A DNA stretch of 9,147 nucleotides from Spirochaetaceae bacterium (GTDB lineage: Bacteria; Spirochaetota; Spirochaetia; Treponematales; Breznakiellaceae): the NCBI GenBank assembly GCA_031279895.1, contig JAITHR010000079.1, forward strand, positions 1 through 9,147, in the 5' to 3' direction. The notes under the pieces were generated by a model. The model was not told where the DNA came from and searched no databases. It saw nothing but the letters and a program-made list of their open reading frames with translations. The position numbers were made by a program, and so were the translations under genes. This document shows positions 4,720 to 9,147 of the stretch, in pieces. Position 1 is the first letter of the stretch. The number at the start of each line of letters is the position of its first letter.

Positions 4720-7700
4720 CTAGTCGGAGGCTTTCATGGAGTCCGCCATCTTTATGGAGTCGAGCTTTTTGAGCATGAAAAGGTCAACGATAAAAGAGAA
4801 AAACAGGGTTATGCCGCCGGAGAGCACGAAACTAAGCGGCGCGATCCGCCTTCCGAACATCAGGTCCGGGTTCTCCGCCACGCCGATAATAAAGCCGTGC
4901 AGGGGAATGCCGGCGCAGAGGCCCACAAAGGCGCCGGCGAGACTCAGCACGGTTATCTCCCGAAAGATATACGCCGCGGCCTCGCCGCGGTGAAAGCCCA
5001 GAACCCGCAGCGTGGCGATCTCCCGCTTCCGCTCGTTGATATTGATGTTGGTAAGGTTGTACAGCACGATTACCGCAAGGCCCCCGGCGGCGAATATCAA
5101 TACCAGCACCACAAAGCCTATGCTGCCGAGAAGGGTGCGGTAGGACTCCCGGATACGGGCGGTAAACTCGGCGGACATAACCTCCCCGTCAGAGAGGAGC
5201 GCCGCGAGGAAGGCGTCCCGCTCCTCCTCGTCCCGTATACCGGTGTACGCGAAAACCGTGCGGAAAGCCGGCGGGCTTCCAAAGGTTTCCCGGTACACGT
5301 TCCCGCCTATGTAGGAAAAAGCCCCCACGTAGTTCTCGGTAACAGCCGAGAGGGTAACGTCCCCCCGTATCCCCTGCGCGTTCTCCAGCGTGAAAACGTC
5401 GCCCGCGGAAAGCCCCAGGCGCTCGGCTATCTTTTCGGTCAGTATGGTCTGGGTGTCGGAGAAAAGGAGCGGCGCGCCGGTCCGCCGCTCCCGCAGGGTA
5501 ATAAGGTTTGAAAGGCTCTCAGGGTTTTGGGGAACCGTGATGCCGATGGCAAAGCGCTCGGATCCCTTGAGGATAAAGCCCCCTTCGGTGGCAGCGGCGG
5601 TGCTGTTCCGCGGGAGGGGCGCGGTTTTAAGCGCGCCGGCGGAGCGGAGTTCTATCTGGAGGTCGTAGCGGAAAAGATCCTCGAACTGGGTTTCGGCAAT
5701 GTCGGTCATGGAATCCCGCAGGCCGAAGGCCGCCACCATAAGGGCCGTGCAGCCGGCGATGCCGGTCATGGTCATAAAGAAGTGCTTTTTCTGCCGGATA
5801 AGGTTTCGCGCCGTTACCTTGTGGGTAAACTTCATCCGGTTCCAGAGAAACGGCATATATTCGAGGAATATCCGCTTGCCCGACGCGGGCGGACGGGGGA
5901 TCATAAGACGCGCCGGGGTTTCCCACAGGGAGCGGTAACAGGCGTAGACCGTGGCGCCGGTGGTGCCGGCCAGCACGAGCCCGCAGGAAATAAGGGCGAA
6001 AGGCACGTTGAACTCGGTTACAAGGCGCGGCAGGCGGTAGATGGCGGAAAAGGCGTTGTAGATGATGAGCGGAAGCCCCCGGAAGCCGGAAACCATGCCC
6101 GCCGCGGAGCCGAGCGCGCCGGTGAGGGCGCAGTACACCAGATACTTTAGGAGGATGGCCCGTTTATGGTAGCCCAGGGCTTTCAGGGTTCCTATCTCGA
6201 CGCGCTCCTCCTCCACCATGCGCGTCATGGTGGTAAGCGCCACGAGCGCGGCGATAAGGATGAAAAAGAGGGGGAACACGGCGGCTACGTCGGCGATTTT
6301 CTCCACGTTGGCCTTGTAGTTCGCGCACCCCACGTTGGCGTTCCGGTTAAGCACGTACCATTGGGGGAGGGGCGCCGGATTATCCGCGAGGCTTTGTTTG
6401 GCAAGCTCCAGCTGCCGTCCCGCGTCCGCAAGGCCGGCCTCAGCCGCATCCCGCCGCTTCCGGTACTCCGCCTCGCCCTCCCGAAGGCGGCCGCGCGCCG
6501 CGAGAAGCCGCGCCCGTCCGTCGGCGAGTTCGTGCCGGGCTTTGGCAAACTCCGCTTCGGCCCGGGAAAACTCCGCCAAAGCCGCCTGCTTTCCGGCGGC
6601 AAGCGTTTCCCGCGCTTCCCGCAACTCCCGCTCTTTGGCGGACAGGGCGTCCAGGCCCGCGGTATAGGACGCGAGCCCCGCGTCGTACCGGTCGATGCGC
6701 TCGCGGGCACCGCGGGAAAAAAAGAGATACCATTTCCCCCGGTGTTTCTCCACCTGCTCCCGTGCCGCGTCAAGGAGCGCCTTGTTTTCCGAGAGCCGGC
6801 GCCGGGCTTCGGCAATCTCCCGCCCGCCCGCTTCCAGCGCGTCCTCGGATTCCGCAATCTCCCGCAGCGCCGGATCCCGCTTCTCCGCAAACGCCAGCTC
6901 CCCCGCTTCCAGCGCGTCCTCTGACCGCGCAATCTCCGCCTCCCCCCGCGCAATCTCCGCGGCGCCGGCGTCCAGTTTCTCCCGCGCAGCCGCGAGTTCC
7001 GCCTCAGCCGAGCGCTTTGCCTCGCGGTACGCGGCCTCGGCCCCGGCCAGCTCCGCCTCGGTAAGCCCGCCGGCGTTCGCGACAACCTCTTCCCGCCGGC
7101 TCGCGGCCCTATCCGCTCCGGCCTGACGCGCCCTTTGCATGGCCTTTTCCACGAGCCGCTCGTAGGGCCCCGTGAAGCTCGTAAGGGACGCGGCGCCTTT
7201 CACGGTACTATAAATGTCCGTGTACGCCGGAAGCGCGTAGGCCGCCTCCCGCACGTAGAGAACCAGCGCCAGCCTCCCGTTCCCGATGCCGCAGGGTTCC
7301 CGCTCGGTGGAGATATAGAGCGGGCATCTCACCACGCCGGTAACGATAAAGCGCGTAACCGCGTAGGCGCCGGTATCTTCCCCGGCAACCGTAACGGACG
7401 CGCCGGTTTCAAGGGACGAAAGATACCCGCCGCCCTCCTGAACCAGACACTCGTCATCCCGCTCCGGCGCCCGGCCCTCGATAATCTCCATCTTGTTGAC
7501 CCCCTGGTCCGCGCCCTCCGTTACTTCCGGCGCGTCGGCGTCCGTGTTTGAGAGCAGAACCTTTTCCAGGGGAAGGCCGTATATCCGTGCGGCAAGCGCC
7601 TCGTCCCTGCCGGTGGTAACGAGCGCGTCGGTAACATACGCCGGAAGCACGCGGTCAAACTCCGGCGCCGCCCGGAGGAGCGCCGCGTCCCGCGCCGTGA

Positions 7701-7911
7701 ACCCCATGGTGCCTTTAATCCACACGTCCATCATGGCGGCGCGGTCGAAGTACCGGTCCATAGAAACCTTGAGGTCCGGCGTGGTGGCAAGAAGCCCGGC
7801 CAGAAACCCCACGCCCAGCGCCACGATACCGAAGAGCGCCGTGAAGCGCCCCAGGGTGAAGCGTATTTCCCGGAGGATGGCTTTGCCGTAGGTTTTCCCG
7901 ACGCTCACCAT
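4720..7911 (-). CDS. double-FtsX ABC exporter permease with coiled-coil insert
   Basis: This 1063-residue inner-membrane permease belongs to the MacB/LolCE-type (type VII) ABC systems, which couple cytoplasmic ATP hydrolysis to extracytoplasmic movements. It carries two FtsX domains. TM1 is about residues 23-43. A large extracytoplasmic region follows, with a heptad-rich Ala/Glu/Arg coiled coil at about 275-390 and 410-510, joined by a tip near KWYLFFSRG (393-401). Next come the signature WYVLNRN (518-524), TM2 544-562, TM3 588-610 and TM4 637-658. The second domain has TM5 711-731, a soluble part, TM6 931-951, TM7 986-1009 and TM8 1025-1046. The motif EI(G/A)TL(K/R)xLG occurs once per domain (572-580 and 964-972). 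The first FtsX domain resembles a family I know mainly from clostridia. The ATG overlaps the ATPase stop by seven bases. The last codons (KASD, stop) look repeat-derived. Substrate unknown. Confidence 0.93.
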   Translation of the reverse strand: MVSVGKTYGKAILREIRFTLGRFTALFGIVALGVGFLAGLLATTPDLKVSMDRYFDRAAMMDVWIKGTMGFTARDAALLRAAPEFDRVLPAYVTDALVTTGRDEALAARIYGLPLEKVLLSNTDADAPEVTEGADQGVNKMEIIEGRAPERDDECLVQEGGGYLSSLETGASVTVAGEDTGAYAVTRFIVTGVVRCPLYISTEREPCGIGNGRLALVLYVREAAYALPAYTDIYSTVKGAASLTSFTGPYERLVEKAMQRARQAGADRAASRREEVVANAGGLTEAELAGAEAAYREAKRSAEAELAAAREKLDAGAAEIARGEAEIARSEDALEAGELAFAEKRDPALREIAESEDALEAGGREIAEARRRLSENKALLDAAREQVEKHRGKWYLFFSRGARERIDRYDAGLASYTAGLDALSAKERELREARETLAAGKQAALAEFSRAEAEFAKARHELADGRARLLAARGRLREGEAEYRKRRDAAEAGLADAGRQLELAKQSLADNPAPLPQWYVLNRNANVGCANYKANVEKIADVAAVFPLFFILIAALVALTTMTRMVEEERVEIGTLKALGYHKRAILLKYLVYCALTGALGSAAGMVSGFRGLPLIIYNAFSAIYRLPRLVTEFNVPFALISCGLVLAGTTGATVYACYRSLWETPARLMIPRPPASGKRIFLEYMPFLWNRMKFTHKVTARNLIRQKKHFFMTMTGIAGCTALMVAAFGLRDSMTDIAETQFEDLFRYDLQIELRSAGALKTAPLPRNSTAAATEGGFILKGSERFAIGITVPQNPESLSNLITLRERRTGAPLLFSDTQTILTEKIAERLGLSAGDVFTLENAQGIRGDVTLSAVTENYVGAFSYIGGNVYRETFGSPPAFRTVFAYTGIRDEEERDAFLAALLSDGEVMSAEFTARIRESYRTLLGSIGFVVLVLIFAAGGLAVIVLYNLTNININERKREIATLRVLGFHRGEAAAYIFREITVLSLAGAFVGLCAGIPLHGFIIGVAENPDLMFGRRIAPLSFVLSGGITLFFSFIVDLFMLKKLDSIKMADSMKASD
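6827..6921 (-). repeat. 20-nt direct repeat inside the permease coiled coil
   Basis: CCCGCTTCCAGCGCGTCCTC on the plus strand occurs at 6827-6846 and 6902-6921, 75 nt apart. It encodes the repeated segment SEDALEAG of the first coiled-coil helix, 25 residues apart. It suggests growth of the coiled coil by internal duplication. Confidence 0.7.
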
Positions 7912-8609
7912 TCTATCTGTTCCACCGCCAGTGGACAGGGGTTTTTGTCCGAGCTCTGTATCCTGCCGTTCCTGATGCGCATAATCCGGTCGGCCATCTG
8001 GGTAATAGCCTGATTGTGGGTGATAACAATGACGGTCTTGCCGGTTCTCCGGCAGCTGTCCATAAGAAGCTTCAGAATGTGTTTGCCGGTCTGGTAATCC
8101 AGCGCGCCGGTCGGTTCGTCGCAGAGGAGTATCTTGGGGTTTTTGGCAAGCGCCCGCGCAATGGAGACCCGCTGCTGTTCCCCTCCAGACAGCTGTGCCG
8201 GAAAGTTATACATCCGCTCCCCAAGCCCCACGGCGGCCAGAGTTTCTTTGGGGTTAAGGGGGTTCCGGCAGATCTCCGAGGCCAGCTCCACGTTCTCAAG
8301 GGCCGTGAGGTTCTGGATGAGGTTATAAAACTGGAACACGAACCCCACGTCGTAGCGCCGGTAGTCCGTAAGCTCCCGCTCTTTCATGCAACTTATGTCA
8401 GTGTGGTCCAGGGTGATTGACCCGCTGTCGCAGGAGTCCATACCTCCGAGCATATTGAGCAGGGTGGTCTTTCCGGCTCCGCTCGGGCCTGCGATAACGC
8501 AGAATTCACTTTTTTCTATCGTAAAACTCATGTTGTCCGCCGCGATAATTTTGTGTTCCCCGGCGCCGTAGTATTTGGAAACCCGCTCAAATGCAATATA
8601 CCCGCTCAT
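7905..8609 (-). CDS. ABC transporter ATPase, MacB/LolD type
   Basis: This 234-residue cytoplasmic ATPase drives the adjacent permease. All nucleotide-binding motifs are intact: Walker [10 protein letters not shown] (41-49), Q-loop Gln93 in FVFQFYNLI, signature LSGGEQQR (140-147), Walker B ILLCDEP (160-166) with catalytic Glu165, D-loop ALD (169-171) and H-loop His198. The ATG at 8609 gives the standard length and family start (a short strand leading into VSKYYG). A frame opening at 8696 would add 29 basic residues with no family match and is not preferred, although neither start has a strong Shine-Dalgarno. The stop overlaps the permease ATG (ATGGTGA), so the pair is translationally coupled. 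I found no convincing promoter between 8610 and 8740. No periplasmic adaptor gene accompanies the pair in this window. Confidence 0.95.
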   Translation of the reverse strand: MSGYIAFERVSKYYGAGEHKIIAADNMSFTIEKSEFCVIAGPSGAGKTTLLNMLGGMDSCDSGSITLDHTDISCMKERELTDYRRYDVGFVFQFYNLIQNLTALENVELASEICRNPLNPKETLAAVGLGERMYNFPAQLSGGEQQRVSIARALAKNPKILLCDEPTGALDYQTGKHILKLLMDSCRRTGKTVIVITHNQAITQMADRIMRIRNGRIQSSDKNPCPLAVEQIEW

Positions 8610-8738
8610 GCAGCCGCCCCGCGCCTGAAGTTTTTTGAAAGTTTCGCGCCGCCCGCCCCGAACCGTCCGCACCGGACGTTTCCAGAGCCTGTCCATGCGA
8701 TTTCTTAACTCTACTACAAAGCCCCCGCCCCTGTCCAG

Positions 8739-8929
8739 CCGTCTCCGACGGCTTCAAACATGGCCGCCTGTTGCTTCCGAACGGTGCAACCGGCGGCGCC
8801 GGAGGCACAGCATGGCCGCCTGTTGCTTCAAAGAGGTGCAACACCGTGTCCATTAAGCAATCTGGTTGCTACTTAGGCGCGGCTACGCTCTCGCGCAGCC
8901 TCCGACGGTTCGGGAGCCGTGCGTTGTTA
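8739..8929 (-). repeat. right copy of the inverted repeat bracketing the ABC operon
   Basis: It contains a CCGTC-TCC-GACGG hairpin (8739-8751), then CATGGCCGCCTGTTGCTTC twice (8759-8777 and 8811-8829) and the segment 8835-8912 that is the reverse complement of 4604-4679. The hairpin-like CAGCC-TCC-GACGG at 8896-8908 is a hybrid of two stem variants and would not pair fully. The same hybrid occurs in the left copy at 4608-4620. No gene is visible from 8610 to the end of the window. Confidence 0.88.
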
Positions 8930-8947
8930 TGCGCCCCAGCCTCCGGC

Positions 8948-9063
8948 CCGTCTCCGACGGCTTCAGCATGGCCGCCTGTTGCTTCCGAACGGTGCAACAC
9001 CTTGTCCGGTGAGCGGGCTGGCTACTGTTTAGGCGCGGCTACGCTTCGCGCAGCCTCCGGCGG
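8948..9063 (-). repeat. second right copy of the same repeat
   Basis: It starts with a CCGTC-TCC-GACGG hairpin (8948-8960), followed by CATGGCCGCCTGTTGCTTC (8967-8985), GGTGCAACACC and GGCGCGGCTACGC. It ends in the hybrid CAGCC-TCC-GGCGG (9051-9063). It is a diverged direct copy of the block at 8739-8912 and therefore also inverted relative to 4604-4719. Confidence 0.85.
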
Positions 9064-9147
9064 CACAAAAGCGTCCCGCACAGCGCGACAAACCAGTCTC
9101 CGCCCGCTTAGGGGCGCAGTCTCCCCGCAGCGACCACGCCTGTTTCC
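9064..9147 (-). repeat. inverted partial copy of the 4100-4290 repeat segments
   Basis: Read on the minus strand, this end of the window contains TAAGCGGGCGGAGACTG and TTTGTCGCGCTGTGCGGGACGCTT. These match the segments near 4254-4271 and 4116-4139 on the plus strand, though in a different order. The repeat field evidently continues beyond the window. Confidence 0.8.

Noticed and set aside
6166..7126. Several long plus- and minus-strand open frames (up to 266 residues) over the permease coiled coil
   Set aside because: The Ala/Arg/Glu-rich, GC-rich coding sequence leaves all frames open. Only the minus-strand permease frame matches a protein family.
8610..8696. N-terminal extension of the ATPase to an ATG at 8696
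   Set aside because: The 29 added residues are basic, with no counterpart in the family. The ATG at 8609 gives the normal start just before the first strand.
8700..8740. Promoter for the ABC operon
   Set aside because: Several AT-rich hexamers occur, but no -35/-10 pair with acceptable spacing stands out.
4720..8929. Composite transposon
   Set aside because: The bracketing repeats encode no transposase and no target-site duplication could be identified. Only the inverted-repeat geometry is supported.

Overview
The window looks like a piece of a GC-rich spirochaete chromosome, most likely a Treponema of the termite-gut type. Two things suggest this. The S15 and RibF sequences look treponemal. 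The intergenic DNA is packed with a repeat whose accidental translations (peptides such as SLRLFHKLPA and AASGCFIS) I recall from annotations of termite-gut treponemes. That identification rests on memory and was not searched.

Layout from left to right. (1) Minus strand: 5' part of rpsO (S15, cut by the window edge), preceded by ribF (FAD synthetase). The ribF stop codon lies inside the rpsO ribosome binding site. (2) A divergent intergenic region (1075-1549) holds a promoter for each direction, GC hairpins, a 21-nt periodic array and a 44-nt tandem repeat. (3) Plus strand: a tightly overlapping three-gene operon encodes a DUF3786 protein, a predicted exported beta-barrel protein and a calcineurin-like phosphoesterase lipoprotein. 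(4) A convergent region of about 980 nt without a credible gene (3741-4719) is made almost entirely of repeats: a 76-nt tandem, a phase-locked 21-nt array with palindromes, and a composite of larger repeats. (5) Minus strand: a two-gene ABC exporter operon encodes a MacB/LolD-type ATPase followed by a 1063-residue double-FtsX permease with a long coiled-coil insert. (6) From about 8610 to the end there is more of the same repeat family, in inverted orientation to the copies left of the exporter.

The genes fall into three separate functions: translation and flavin cofactor supply, an unexplained envelope operon, and an exporter. The most unusual content is the repeat system. Its core is a small hairpin with a three-base GGA loop and three stem variants that keep base pairing. 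At all five gene boundaries the coding strand reads GGA upstream of genes and TCC downstream of genes. The elements begin right at stop codons and supply the ribosome binding site of one operon. They also form inverted repeats bracketing the exporter. Two arrays with an exact 21-nt period bracket the plus-strand operon. No transposase, integrase, CRISPR array, tRNA or rRNA was seen.
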